Positions 1 through 12,910 of a stretch of DNA of 64,000 nucleotides are shown in pieces. Both the position numbers and the translations under genes were made by a program. Origin of the DNA: Brevipalpus yothersi. Taxonomy: Eukaryota > Arthropoda > Arachnida > Trombidiformes > Tenuipalpidae. Under the pieces are notes generated by a model. That model had not been told where the DNA came from. It did no database searches and was given only the letters and a program-made list of their open reading frames with translations. Location of the stretch: positions 69,090 through 133,089 of the forward strand of contig QZCP01000079.1 of the NCBI GenBank assembly GCA_003956705.1. The letters are read 5' to 3'. Within the stretch, counting starts at the first letter, position 1. Every line of letters starts with the position of its first letter.

Positions 1-42
<42 letters not shown>
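1..42. repeat. (GA)n microsatellite
   Basis: Uninterrupted GA dinucleotide run at the window edge; it may continue outside. GA/CT tracts recur throughout the host part of the window and produce spurious Leu-Ser open frames. Confidence 0.95.
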
Positions 43-45
<3 letters not shown>

Positions 46-1071
46 GGTGACTTCCGGTTTAATATTTTCATTGTTTTTCGAAAAGATGTTGTGAGAAGTG
101 AAGGAAGCAAAGGGGGAAGGAAAAAAATTTGGAAAAAGAAAAAAGGTGCTACAATATGAATTGAAAAGAAGCAATATTCTTAATTAATACATGCATAAGT
201 ACATGCTCGATGAACTATCATCTCAATTTGATAACAATTACCGTTTTGTGATCAACACCCCATAATGGTAACAATACGTTACTGTTTGCCTTCGTTTCTC
301 TCCCTCTCTTCAGAAGTAAATTCAAATGAATAAGAAAAGGAAGCTCAAAAATTGTATACTTTAAATTGAGTTTAAGAAGGCAAACACAAATTAAGGGCGT
401 AAAAAGGGTGGTATGAGAAATACTGGAGAGAGAATACATTCACATCATTTTATCATGTTCTTCTTATTCTTCATCATTTGACTTGCACAATACTTAAGTG
501 TTTTTTCAATATGGTAATCAGGGTGGTATATACCAACATTCACACACACACACAAACATCGGGCCAAACTTGACCTGTCCACTCTCTGGTGGGCATCAAA
601 ATGAAACAATACAAAAGTTCATCAAGCTAATACAAAGAGACTTTAATTTTTTCTACTCTCTCCCTTCACTTTTTCTCCCTCTTATCATCAGTAACACACA
701 CACACACACACACACACCATTATTGTTCTGATCACATTTACCCCGGTCCAATGTTTTTAACCTCTCTCTCTCCATCTTGTTGGAACCTAAAACATTGGAC
801 ATCCTTTTGCCTATACTCTCATTATGACCACCCTCGAAAATCATCTTCCACCCTCATGTTTGAATAGAACTTTTTGTTTTATCGTTTCTTCATCTTCACC
901 ATCACTGTCAAGCATGACCAACAAGACTATCTTGACCGTATCACTTATGAGATGACCAATCTCCACCCTCTCCATGAAAGTCATTATTAACCAGTCAAGT
1001 CTAGTGTAAAATGATTTCAGATCATTATAAGTAGAAAGCTAGTGTCATCATCATAACTGCCATTCTAATCA

Positions 1072-1073
<2 letters not shown>

Positions 1074-1138
<65 letters not shown>
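1074..1138. repeat. (CT)n microsatellite, about 65 bp
   Basis: Perfect CT dinucleotide run, among the longest in the window. Confidence 0.95.
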
Positions 1139-1141
<3 letters not shown>

Positions 1142-2153
1142 GCCCATCACAATTTTTTCCCGCCTTTTTTTCGACTATCACACTTCTCACACTCATCCAC
1201 TTTGGACATGAATGTTTATTATTGTTATCGAATTTGCTTCACTTGATGAATAAGCATAAACTTCTGATTGTGGATGTCTTTTTTGCTTCTTCTTTTCTCT
1301 CTATTCTTCCCTCTCTCTTTCCATCTTCTTCTTTTTCCTCTTTCACATCACTTCCCTCATCGCTCATATGGACAACACATTGAGACGGGCTATCTAGCCA
1401 CCGCCTTGGCCGTCCCGTTTAAGGCCCTCCGAAAAACCACTACCATGTGTACATGTGTGCATGTGTGTACACAAAACACTGTTTAAAAGATTCTTTTCGG
1501 GAATCCACTCATACACACATGCCTGTGGACTGGATCGTCTGATGTTTTTCACATCACATACGCCCAAACCAACTCTGCATGGTGCGTCAATCTCAATGCA
1601 CCCAGCCCGGGTCTTAAGTAGGGTCAATGTGTATGTTCCTCTCTCTCTTTCTCTCGTTGACCAGTGACTGCTTCCAATGCTACATCTTTTGCCTCCCTCT
1701 CTCAGAATTCTTGGTGGGCCTTGTGAGATGATGAACAATGAGCAACCATTTGTGAGGATGAAAAATTTCGGGCAACATTACTGGGACGATTATCATCTAG
1801 TCGAAGCTCTCTGTCAAACACTGATATACATTCTCGAATACTTTGTCTGTTCGAAAACTTCGTTTCGGTCTGCTTATTGACCTTATGACATTGCCTTCAA
1901 TAACGGTCTTCAAGATAGGTCTCAAATTTTTGAATCGTCAAAATGAAGAGAGAGAGAGAGAAAGTCTAGAGGCTTCCGAAAGTATGTGGCGGCAAAAGCG
2001 GTCAGTAGTCTGAGTAAAGAGTGAAATTTTGAGTCATAATGATGGCTTTTGGAATGTTTTCTCGGAGAGAAAAGAACACTTAACATTGCCAGTGATGCGT
2101 CCACTGTGAGCGTTGGATGCTGGATGGATGGATCGTTTTGTCCATTTTAAAGT

Positions 2154-2189
<36 letters not shown>

Positions 2190-2596
2190 ACTTCCCTTCT
2201 CTTTTTTTCGTTCAACCAAAACGTGGAGAGTTTAAAGAATTTACAGAGGCTTGTTTCAAATTTCACCAAAATGTTTGTATGTGTGTGGTTTCGCTATTCC
2301 GCATGATGTGGAGAAGGAGAATAGATGGGACAGTTGAAAGGAGAATGGAGAGGGTAAGAGGATGAAAGTGGGATGCAAAGATATGGAGGACAGTTTTGAA
2401 ATGGTCATGGGAAGAGGAAGATAAAAGAAGTGGGAAGAAAATTCGTAGAGAAAGTTGGCCTACAAGATGGATGTTAAGGTCAAGAGGTTACAAGTGGTGT
2501 CCTTATGAGGTTGTCCGGAAAAGGATGGATGATAATTTCTCCAGCTTTTCGCCTTCTATTCTTAACATAGTCTCAGAAGAAAAGATGAGAATTTAC

Positions 2597-2597
<1 letters not shown>

Positions 2598-2642
<45 letters not shown>
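2598..2642. repeat. (CT)n microsatellite
   Basis: Perfect CT run of about 45 bp; a similar shorter run is at 2157-2186. Confidence 0.95.
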
Positions 2643-2645
<3 letters not shown>

Positions 2646-4111
2646 GTCGTTTCTTCTTCCTCTCCTGTATTTTCACTATAATTCACTTCCTAGTGAGATG
2701 GTAACTCGATGACTTATATTTTTTTTTCTCTCTCTCTCTTTTTCTCTCCAGGATGGAACAAGCGTCGAGGCTCAAATATGGCCACATCTTCACTGAAACT
2801 AAGTCATCTATCCGTTGGAATATATCTCATTTTATCACTTTCAATGGTGTCCATCTCCACATGGTAGCCATAAGATGAATGTCTATCACATTTATCACAT
2901 CGTCACTTCATCTTCTCTCTACATATACTACATCTCTCTTCCTCTCACACACACCAACGATTCCGTCCTAACAACTTTTGAATGCGTTTTATTATTATTA
3001 ACGAATAAAAAGTTTTCATAATTGTAATCGAAGTTATCCTGATTTTTAACTTTTCCTGATACAAATATCTGCAGCAATATTCAAAATCAAGCTGATTTTG
3101 TTGTTGCAGAGAAAATATATACTATCAAATCGAGGATGCTTGTATAGATAGGCCAAAAATGTTTAGATGTAAGAGATAGTTTAGAATAAGTTCTCTCAAC
3201 TAGATTCTCGATGATAGTCTAGAACATCGGAAACATCGGAAAGGTTTCGTATGTAGTTCTAGAACAAGAAAATTAATGAGTGATTGGGCTCATTCGCTCC
3301 GTTATCGAATGTTGAAATGTTTGCCAAAGTTTACCGTGTTCTTTCGTTTCCAAATGTTTCATCGTACCTGGCAACTAAAGCTCGTTCAACCAATTTATCA
3401 GAAAAAGATGAGGAGATGCAAAATTTAGAGGGCCTTAATAGAGATTTTAGGACTTAATTTCGATAAGTAAGCCAAAGTATATGGGTTTAGGAAGATATTC
3501 CTACCTTCTAACAAGAGATACCTAAATACTCGAGATGATAAGGGGAAAAGTCAATGCTCCATCATGAGAATGAATTTAGAAAAAGCAAATTTTCAGTGCC
3601 CGCGGGATGATGTACTCTGAATCAATCAATTTGTCTGTTTTGCTGATAATGAAGAGAAGATGTAGGGGCAAAGAGTTTATTGCATCAAAAACCATTCAGA
3701 ATGATTCAAATGTCACAATCAATGTGGAATGATCATCATGAGAGGTAATTTGTTCACTTCATTGTTCAAGTGACGATGGTAATGAAGGCGAATTCTCGAG
3801 AAAGAGTAAAGAAAGAGGAAAATAAAGTGAGAGAGAGAGAGAGAGAGAGCGACTGATCAAAAAGAGAAAATACGGCAAAATGTGAGCGTGATAAGAGAGG
3901 ATGAATTTAAATATGAATAAATACGGAACGAGGCGGAAGAAAGTGTGTGAGAAGAGTAAAACTGAAAAAATCAATCTTTAAATGAAAATTCCAATAATGA
4001 GTGTTGTGATTGCAAGAAAGAGAAGATTATTAATTTACATCACTAGATTCAGATCAAGGCATCAGTTCCTTGTCGAAGGAAAGAGAAGGCATCCGTCTTA
4101 AAATTGACGGA

Positions 4112-6726
4112 TCAAATTTTTATGTCCAATGGACTGGGAGGATGGCTGGGCGATTCGATAATCGATGAGCTTGTGACCGAGTCTTTTACATCTTGAGATC
4201 CGCGCAGAGGAAGTATCATGATTCCAGCAAGAAAGCTACAGAGTCCAATCACATAGAAGGTGCTGTCGTAATTTCCAGCTATATCGAAAAGCCAACCTTA
4301 AAAATGAAAAAGGAAACAATGAGTAAATATTCATGATGAAGATAAATAAATCAGTTTGCACCAAAATTGCTTCAAAAAGCATACCAGCAAGTGGTGGGCC
4401 AAGCATTGACGCGATTCCTTGGACTAGAAGCATCAGACCATAGGCGTTGGTAAATTTGTCCAAGGAAATTAGATCTACCAAGATCACTGGTACTAAAGTG
4501 AAATTAGCACTGACGGAAATTCCATAAATAGCAGATAGAATAGCCAATACATATGAGTGGCGAGCAAGAGGAACCAGTCCCATTGAGAAACCACCCAAGA
4601 TTGTTAGGACACTGTACCAAGTTGAGGGCTTCAACCAGGTTTTATCTCCTATATAACCAATGATCACCTGAGAAGAATGAAGAAAGTATGAATATTCTTT
4701 GGTTCTTATCTTGATTGTCAAAAATATGAATCATACCGTTCCCAGTGTGTTTGCAATACCCATAACGGATATCATGTAAGAGGCAATTTCTTTTGTATAT
4801 CCAGAGGATATCGTGTGATCAGGAAGACAGACGTATATTACGTCAATGCATCCGTGGAGAATTAAATTAGAGAGACAAAACAGAGTGAAACGAAAATTTG
4901 AGAATATTGAGAGATCGATCAAGCTCTTTAGCAGCCTTTTTACATCATACATGAGTCTTTTGTTCTGTATTTCGGAAAGAAAGCGAGAGAAAAATTAGAA
5001 ATTTGAAAAAAAAAAATCATGGGTTCAAATACTTTACCTTGCGGGATTCTGGTTTGGTAGTTAAATGAGAATGGTACAAATCAGGGGCACTAGAGGCGCG
5101 AAGTCGATATCGACGATTGCTATATAATGCAGTTCGGTAAGTTAAACTCGTTCTTGGATATAAACCTCGATAACGAAAAACATCTCGAGCCATCAAATTA
5201 TGGATAGGTATCTGGTGGGTAGTTTTGTGACGCCATTTACGTGCTTCTCGTTCGATCATGTGTCGAAGGTTTGCAGCGGTAGGATTTTTTTGAGTATCAC
5301 TTGGTTGCTTGTTGTGTTCATCACCTTGAGATCGAATTTGGGAAGTTTCATGATCACCTTTAAATATGTCCAGCAGTGCTGACGAAAAGAAAACTGGTCT
5401 CTCATCATGAGAGTTGAACGATGGTAATAAATTAGAATGTTGTGGTAAAGGTTGATTCAAGTTAATATTCTTAGATGGTACATCACTTTCACGGAAAAAA
5501 TCTCTCGACTCTAATCCTTCCGAGCGCATATATGTTGGAATGTTGATCAAAGAGGAAAAATTTCTAATCGGCATTGGACAGCGTCTTTCTTGAGAGCCTG
5601 AGCAGCGAGACTGGATTGCAGGATCAACCGATAATTGAGTTTTCAATTGAATTTGCCTAGTAGAACTCTTTGGTAACAAAGTATCTCGACAATCTTCATT
5701 CTCACTCATTCGATGGGTTCGATCTTCCTCCGAGATGGATTCAAGTGGTCCATCGATGACAGCTGAACACGAATGATTCAACAGCTGGGACGAAGGTGAA
5801 GCATCATAGAAATCAGAATTTTCACAATTATTACAATCACGTGGTGATGGTGGATTCAAAAGTTGCTTGAGAAGGGTTGGATTGTTTGGAGTTGAATTAT
5901 GATGATGGTTACAGGGAGGAATTAGAACTTTCGAAGGATTGTAGGGAATAATTGCTGTTGAAGCTGTTGTAGAATAGAAATTATCGCATGGGGCACTCAA
6001 ATTACCATAAGTGCTAGCCGAGTGGCCACTTTTGATCGCAGTTGTTGAATCTACATTAATACTACTTGCTTCACAATCATTTGACGAATCATCGGAAGCA
6101 GAAGATGAGGTCAAGGAGGAAGTATCGTCGCCATAATCGGAAATATCAATATCTCGCATCAAGGCACCAAAGACGACGATGTTCAAAAAGAAACCAGACA
6201 TTATCAAGAGTGTACCTCGCCATGAGAATTCATCCAACAGATAGGTTGTCAAAGGTGCAAACAAAAAGGTACCAATTCCACTGCCACAAGCAGATAGACC
6301 CAGAGCAAGTGATCGCCTTTTTTCGAAATAGTAGGCAACAGAGACAGTGGAAGTTACGTAAGCAGAAGATAAACCGATACCGGTAAGACTGAACGCAATA
6401 AGAAGATGCTCAAGTTTTTGAGCTCGAGAGCCAATCATAAAGCCACAAGCTGACAATAATCCACTTATAATGGTCATTATTCGACATCCAAATCGATCGG
6501 TCAAATAACTCGCTATCGGACCGGTAAGCTCAGGCATGGACAGTAGTAGGGAGCCAACCAAAGCTGTAAGAGATTTTGATTCACCAAATTCTCTTTGCAA
6601 GTGAATATTGTACAATCCATAGGACAAAGAAACACCATCAGCAATCAGTGTGATCATAAATGAAGCAAATACCACCATCCAGCCCCATCCACCATCGGGT
6701 GGCGATTTGTACACTATTTCTCCCAT
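4112..6726 (-). CDS. Monocarboxylate transporter-like protein (SLC16/MCT, MFS), 4 exons
   Basis: Predicted proton-linked carrier of lactate/pyruvate-type monocarboxylates at the plasma membrane. Exons on the minus strand: 6726-5038, 4964-4737, 4667-4385 and 4296-4112; all junctions are GT-AG and in frame, giving 794 aa. The N-terminus has the MCT signature PPDGGWGWMV before the first membrane span and about six spans in residues 10-200. A long polar, Ser/Asn-rich cytoplasmic loop of roughly 350 residues follows (about 200-560), then the second six-span bundle in exons 2-4. The loop is much longer than in vertebrate MCTs but is usual for arthropod members. The start is the first Met, directly before the signature motif. 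The substrate cannot be read from sequence; the family call is firm. Confidence 0.93.
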
Positions 6727-7559
6727 GAGATATTGAGAATAAGGTGAAAGATGGACAGATAGTTAGATTGTTGGCAAAAAGGTAAGTAGATGGTGATGTA
6801 CAAAGAAAGAGAGGAGATGGTGTTGTGGTAGTGATGAGCAAACGAGATGTGTGTATGACCGCCAGCAGGTTTTTCGAAATACTTTACAGGACGTTCAAGA
6901 GTAACTCGTTTCGTTTTTCTTTCAAATCTTTTCTTTTTCAATTTCTTTTCTTTGGGAATATATACTTTCTTGCTTTCTTGAATCACCAAGAGTAGAATGA
7001 AGCGAAGAAGAAGTAGTAGTAGTAGTGGTTATAATTGTTATCAATCAGCGATACTTTAAATGCAAACTTAAGGTATTCCTTTCTTTTCTTTTTGGGGTAT
7101 CTTTTTCCTTCTCTTTGAATTTTTTCTTTTTGCTTTTTTCCTCTTCCTCTATGTTCACATCAATAAGTTACTATTGCATCCAGGACCATAAATAACTGAT
7201 GACAATAATAATAATAATAATAATAAATAGGAAGATGAATTAATTGGTGAAATGAAATTAAACTGATTTTGCATGCTTGAAATACTAATTATGAAGGCGA
7301 CAGTAGTAGTGGTTGTAGTAGTAGTAGTATGGTTGACAATATTGGAGTAATTTGAGGCAATAAAGCTGGTAATAATTTTGGTTATGTTGGTGTTGATTTC
7401 GGCGAAGAGCAGCTTTGAGCCAAACATCTGATACGGAATTTATATTATTTCCCTTCTATTTACTTCGATCAGGATACGATGAACCGAGAGAGAGAGAAGT
7501 ACAAGAACAAGAAGAGGTTAAATGGTTGTTGCCGTGGTCTAATATCGCGCAGATTTCCA

Positions 7560-7705
7560 GTTAAACCAGAGAAAAATTACAAGTGATCAAGATGAACCAG
7601 AGGAGAGAAAATGGCAAATTTCAACCCAGAGCAGATGATTTAGTTGAACCAGAGCAAGTGATTCGGTTAAATCAGAGCAAAAGATCAAGTTGAACCAGAA
7701 AGTGA
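7560..7705 (+). repeat. Degenerate minisatellite with AACCAGAG core
   Basis: About six diverged copies of a 20-33 bp unit sharing the core (gt)tgaaccagag followed by a gat-containing spacer, e.g. near 7561, 7592, 7621, 7643, 7667 and 7689. Copies differ in length by small deletions. It lies roughly 0.8 kb upstream of the transporter start codon. Confidence 0.7.
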
Positions 7706-9224
7706 GAGAGAGAGAGAGACAGAGGAAAGGCAAATATGAAGAAGATGATCAAAATCTGAAGCAGCAAGAGTGATGAGGATTCAAGGCGATGTGGTGAAGA
7801 CGGTGATGTTGATGATGTGATTAATAATAATAGAGTTGGATGAGAAAAATTGAATTGAGATCGATTTTGAAATCATCGAATGTATCGATGATGATATTAT
7901 TCACATATAATGATCGATGATGACAAATGCTTTCCGGGGACTGATTTCTGTTGTTGCCTGCTGCTGGTTAGTTGGCTGTTTATCTTGATTACGATAATAA
8001 TATCGAATTGTGAATATACTAGCCACCATTTAAATCACGAAGGAAAGGAGTGAAAGTGAAAGGAGAGGAAGCTTTAATTTTTTCTTTTCCGGTCTTTGAT
8101 CAATGTCTAGAGAAACAATAAATGTGAGCCAATCGAATAGAGGATAAACATGGGCACTTGATGTTGATTCGTCGATTTTTTCAAATAATAACAATAAAAA
8201 TCAAGCCAAGAGGGATTCGTTGAGATTACCGTTGGTATTGATTAATTTAACTAGCTGGTTGTGTTGGTTGTTGGATTTTGATGTTGTTGTTGTTGTTGTT
8301 GTGGAAGGTGTTGAGACCAAGTTCGAATTCGAAAAGGGAATTGCGTAAGAATTGAAGAGATTAAACCGAATTCAAATCAGTCAACAACAACTGAGAGGTG
8401 ATATTAAATAGAAGAATGAAGATTGAATGCCAAATAAAAGTGAGCTTCGCAAAAATATTATGTGTGTGTGTGTACTTAGATGATGATGGGAACTGAGAAC
8501 TGAATAAGATCAAATTTCGAATCACCACTCTTTATGTGTGTATATATATATATATATATGTATAATTAATCAAATGATTCGCATATATAAATTGGAAACA
8601 AATTCGATATTGTAAGAAGTAGAGAATTACATCACAGTCATTCAAGAAGAAATAGACAGAGAGCAAGAAATCACGAAAAGGTTAAATTTTGATGTATTCA
8701 GAGAGATGGATCGAGAAAAAGAAAGAGAGAAAGAGAGAGAGAGAGAAAAGAGTGAATCGAATTCAAAGTCCTTGGCTTCTGTGTTCAGAAGATATGATGA
8801 TGATGTCCTACGGACATGAGCATCTGAACATCATGAACATCATCATGAATATATCGAGCGAAACATGTACACAAGTAGAGGCAGAAGCAGAAGGATGTAT
8901 GTCTATCGAATGTTCAGCGTGTAAAATAAAAGGAAATATACTGTTATATAAAATCATTAGAACATTATTTATTTTTCTTGATCTTTACACTCTGACATAA
9001 ACCAGAATATTGATTAATATGGTAAAAAATATCGTACACTTGTGTGTTGAGCTCTGGCTCGTGCACTGTTCAGATTTTGACTATGCATTCGATTCCCCGT
9101 TAATGTAATTCAAAGGCAAGAGAAAAAAGAGAGACAAGAGAGAGAGAGAGAGGGAGACTCAGCCTGTCATTCTTCCGCTACCAGGAAAAAATCGTAACTA
9201 ATCATTGAACAACCAATTTTTCAG

Positions 9225-9231
<7 letters not shown>

Positions 9232-9291
<60 letters not shown>
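9232..9291. repeat. (TTTC)n microsatellite
   Basis: Near-perfect tetranucleotide run of about 60 bp. Confidence 0.95.
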
Positions 9292-9732
9292 CCCTGTCAC
9301 TAGCTACCGAATGCTTAATGAGCTTTCTGTGAGTTTCTTTCTTCGATACTTTTCGGATCATTGATGATCAACGATTATGCGGTATTCTGGAGAATGTGTC
9401 CCAAAATTGATGAGGTTTTTCTCGTTCTTCTCCCTTATATTCAATTATCTGTTCAAGAAGACAAAGTGGAAGGAGATAATTTTTCAAATTCCCTGAAAAA
9501 AGGCATTACAATGTCTTCGAATCACGATAACTAAGGTCAATTGAGATGGAAAAGGCAGACTGATGGATGATGGATATCAGTATATCTCTGTATTTGCTTG
9601 GATAGAGAATTCAAGATTATCTAAATGCAAAGTTCATCCAAGTTGAGCATAGCTGTGGATGAGAGATGAGAATGTGTTGGAATGGCTTCATCTCATCATG
9701 ATCAGCTTGCTGGTCTTGTGATTCTGTTTCTT

Positions 9733-9778
<46 letters not shown>

Positions 9779-10317
9779 TGAATAATGGTATGCAAAAGAG
9801 AGAGAGAAAAAAATATTCTTTCCATTGTTTCAAATGATTCTTCCAGTTGAAGAAAGTTGCTCGAGAAAGTGGATCCAATTTGGCAGAATATTTTGACAGA
9901 CTCCTTATGTGTGAGGACAATCGTGATCACAAATATAGCTTTGGATCCTCTCTTTCTTCCTCTCTTTCTTCTTATTCCATCATCTTCATCCAGCATCTCT
10001 CCTACAGGATCCACGAACCATACACACTAGAAGCTTCCAAAATTCGACAAACCTTGACTGAATGTTCATGTAATTGTACGTGTGTTTCTGTGTAGGCGTT
10101 CATGATACTTCGACTACAATCAGTTTGGTTTCCAACAGCAATTTCATTTGACTTAAATGAAAACAAAATTCTTCTTTTTTTCCACTTCAAAAAAGTTATT
10201 CGCTCTTATGCATAAATCACCTTTTTTTGATCCTCTACCATTGCCATCACTACTCTTATCTTGGCTCTTGTTTTACGATCGTTGAAAAGTGAGAAGAAAG
10301 GACATGGAAATATATTT

Positions 10318-10320
<3 letters not shown>

Positions 10321-10361
<41 letters not shown>
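10321..10361. repeat. (GA)n microsatellite
   Basis: Perfect GA run of about 41 bp; a similar one is at 9734-9774. Confidence 0.95.
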
Positions 10362-10364
<3 letters not shown>

Positions 10365-11620
10365 AAGTGATGAATTGATGACATAGATTGGTGATATATA
10401 TGCATACATATCTATATATTATAATGTGTGGACACACACGTTTACCGATAAAAATTTCATTCCCTGACATCATCATGGTCTACAACACTACTACTACTAT
10501 TGTGTGTGGTATTGTCCTTGGTTGAAAAAGGACAAAATCGAAATGGGGAGATAGTGTGACAAATATTAATAGTATCGATGGGTTGAAGATAGGGAAAGAA
10601 TGTAAAATAAAATGTAGCTCATCAGGAGAAGAGTGGAAAGTTGGAAATATTGATTGGACCAGAAAAAAGTGTATAAAATGGCACGGCCATTGCTGGGGTA
10701 TTTCATTATCAACAGGAAAGGATGGGAAACACACACAAATGATTTTTATAGAAAATTTCTCATGGTGAAGGGAGGAGAGAGAGTGAATGAAAGAGAAACT
10801 GAAAAACATTTGAATCTGATCGAATGAGGATTCTCGAAAAAAGAGAATCAAGTGAGTGGAAACAGATGATTAAACACTTATAGAAAAGTGATTATCTGAA
10901 GAGGAAGGCGAGCCATAATGTTTCTAATGTTTTGTTTATTTGTGTCTATGTGGAATGAGTATGGAACATGTTTCTAGAATACTTTCGATCCAACAAGGAA
11001 TCATTCTTATTCATTTAAAGATTCCAAAAAGGAACACACGCACACACAGTCTTTGTGCAAAAGCGGACGGAATATTTTTGCAGAATTCATTAGAAAAAAG
11101 GAAGGAAAATCAAGTTTCCATTTAGAATAGATAATGTTAGCAACATAGACAAAAACGAAAGCAATTACTTTAAGTTATCGTTGTTTGATATATGATGATG
11201 ATGTGTTCCCAGTCTTTGAGATGAGAGTGAACATACTTGAGTCCTTTCTCAATTTATTTACTCATCACAGATGAGGAAGGGGGAGAGATTCTCAATCCAT
11301 AGAATTGGGTGAAGGTTTGAACTGAAAGAGTGGTGATTGACGACCCGATCAGTGATATATATCCAGTCATTTTCTTGGGAAAGCATGGAATGTGATATCC
11401 TTGGATACATTACTTGAAACATGATAATTTGCATGAAGTGAGAGAAGGTGTTGTAAATGGCAGCAAGGCAAATGGTAATGAATTGTGAATTGGCGGTGTT
11501 TGAGAGGGAGACATATATTACTACTCTTGAAATTAGGGAACCAATTTGTAGTGGTGATGAGATAAATTTTATCTTTCTTCTTTCAACTCTCTCTTTGTTC
11601 ATTAATTTAATTTGAACCAC

Positions 11621-12910
11621 TTAGGACTTGGTTGCTGTCTGTGCCTGCTCCAAGTCAAATGAATTTTGCTTTTTGAGCTCTTTTTTGTACAATATTCGGT
11701 TTTCAACCCAGAAAAGTATTGATGCCATCCATTGAAAGAAAACTCCTACCACAGCGAGCGCAAATGACCAAGAGAGATAATTATGCTCCGGATCAGGCAT
11801 CCAATCTCTATCATCACCTTTTATACCAAAAATAATGCATGCAGTGGTGCAGAATAGAGCTGTATAGAATTTTGTGAGAGGAACAAAGGAGAAAAAAAGA
11901 AAGGAGAAAAAAGGAGAATTAGAATCGATTTTTTGAGTGTGAATTTAGTTTCCGCTGGAATCATTCACACACACACAGAGGTTCATGGAGTCCTTCGAAA
12001 AAAATTCACTTTCAATGGAAAAAAAACTATTATTCATAACCGTCATCGTTGTTGTTGTTCCCAAGTTATCAAGCGAGTCATCAGTCTTACCTGAAAGAAA
12101 CATTATGATTGACAATACTCTCATGGCATACATCTCTTTGTCGACTACAAAGCATAATTGGATAGCCAAAACACCAATAACCGCAAGAAGGAGGAACACA
12201 AAACCCAGCGTGTATAGTGTTTGGGTGGCCACGAAGAATGCTGTGAGATGATATGGAAGAAGAGGAAGAGAGGAAGAGAGAAAAAAAGGATAAATTTAAT
12301 TGGTTGAAAACCCACCATGAGATTTCGATTATTCTTGTTCATGGACAATATGAGCAATAAATAATTGGTCAAGCGATGAATTATTAGCACCACAACATGA
12401 TGAACGAAAGGATAACAGATTTGAATGAATTATCATAGCTTATCGAATTTTCAGATTCCTATTGATTAGGGACAAGGTTATACTTTGAAATGCTCTTTTC
12501 AAAAAATGAAATATGATGCTCATCGAGAACAATTAAGGGCATGAATTGGAGTTCTATTTTTTTCTTCCTCTTCTTTTTTAAGAAGATGAAGGTGAAAGAG
12601 ACAAGGAAAGAAAAGTGAAGAAATTAATTTTACCGGGTAATAGAAACTCTCGAAGATTTATGTTACCATCACTGTATTCGTAAGAAAAAATCCATCGACA
12701 ACCAGTATAATATCGGAAAAATTGAAAATCGTATGGATCTTTCATACTACGGAAACATGTTTCCCATAAACCAAGTTTATCGAATGTAGCACCATAATGG
12801 CGTCGATCAGAGGCCAACCAGTATGGTGTAGAGAACGCAATCAGACTAACAACAAAACTAATTGCAAGAACAGCATAAGCCGATATACGCGCGTCTGACA
12901 TTTTTGCCAT
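11621..12910 (-). CDS. Claudin/PMP22-like four-transmembrane protein, 3 exons
   Basis: Probable membrane protein of septate junctions, or a related tetraspan of the claudin/PMP22 superfamily. Exons 12910-12634, 12240-12091 and 11859-11621, all GT-AG and all phase 1, give 221 aa. Span 1 (about residues 8-28) ends in STPYWLAS. The first extracellular loop carries the family pattern GLWETCF with a later Cys in YTGCRW, the expected disulfide pair. Exon 2 contributes span 2 and the start of span 3, exon 3 the rest of span 3 and span 4 with a short charged tail. The start Met at 12910 was chosen because the upstream in-frame Met gives a non-conserved leader. A paralogous exon 1 lies upstream at 15243-15513. 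Orthology to a specific insect claudin was not established. Confidence 0.85.

Larger units (their letters stand above)
43..4111. other. Non-coding, microsatellite-rich region
   Basis: No convincing exon on either strand. It holds a (CA)n run at 692-717, (CT)n tracts at 1074-1138, 2157-2186 and 2598-2642, and (GA)n at 3829-3849. Open frames here are short, low complexity and lack domain signatures. The part next to 4111 is the 3' flank of the transporter gene. Confidence 0.7.
6727..11620. other. Non-coding spacer with microsatellites and a minisatellite
   Basis: This 5' flank of the transporter and 3' flank of the claudin-like gene shows no supported exon. It contains (AAT)n near 7204, AGT/GTA triplets near 7005 and 7300, a degenerate minisatellite at 7560-7705, (TGT)n at 8285-8302, (TA)n at 8541-8559, (TTTC)n at 9232-9291, (GA)n at 9734-9774 and 10321-10361. 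5' UTR exons of either gene could lie here unseen. Confidence 0.65.

Noticed and set aside
9688..10476. Open frames rich in Leu-Ser near GA tracts (also at 2034-2365, 3759-3974, 18121-18436)
   Set aside because: They are translations of (GA)n/(CT)n microsatellites, some running through N; no domain or conserved start.
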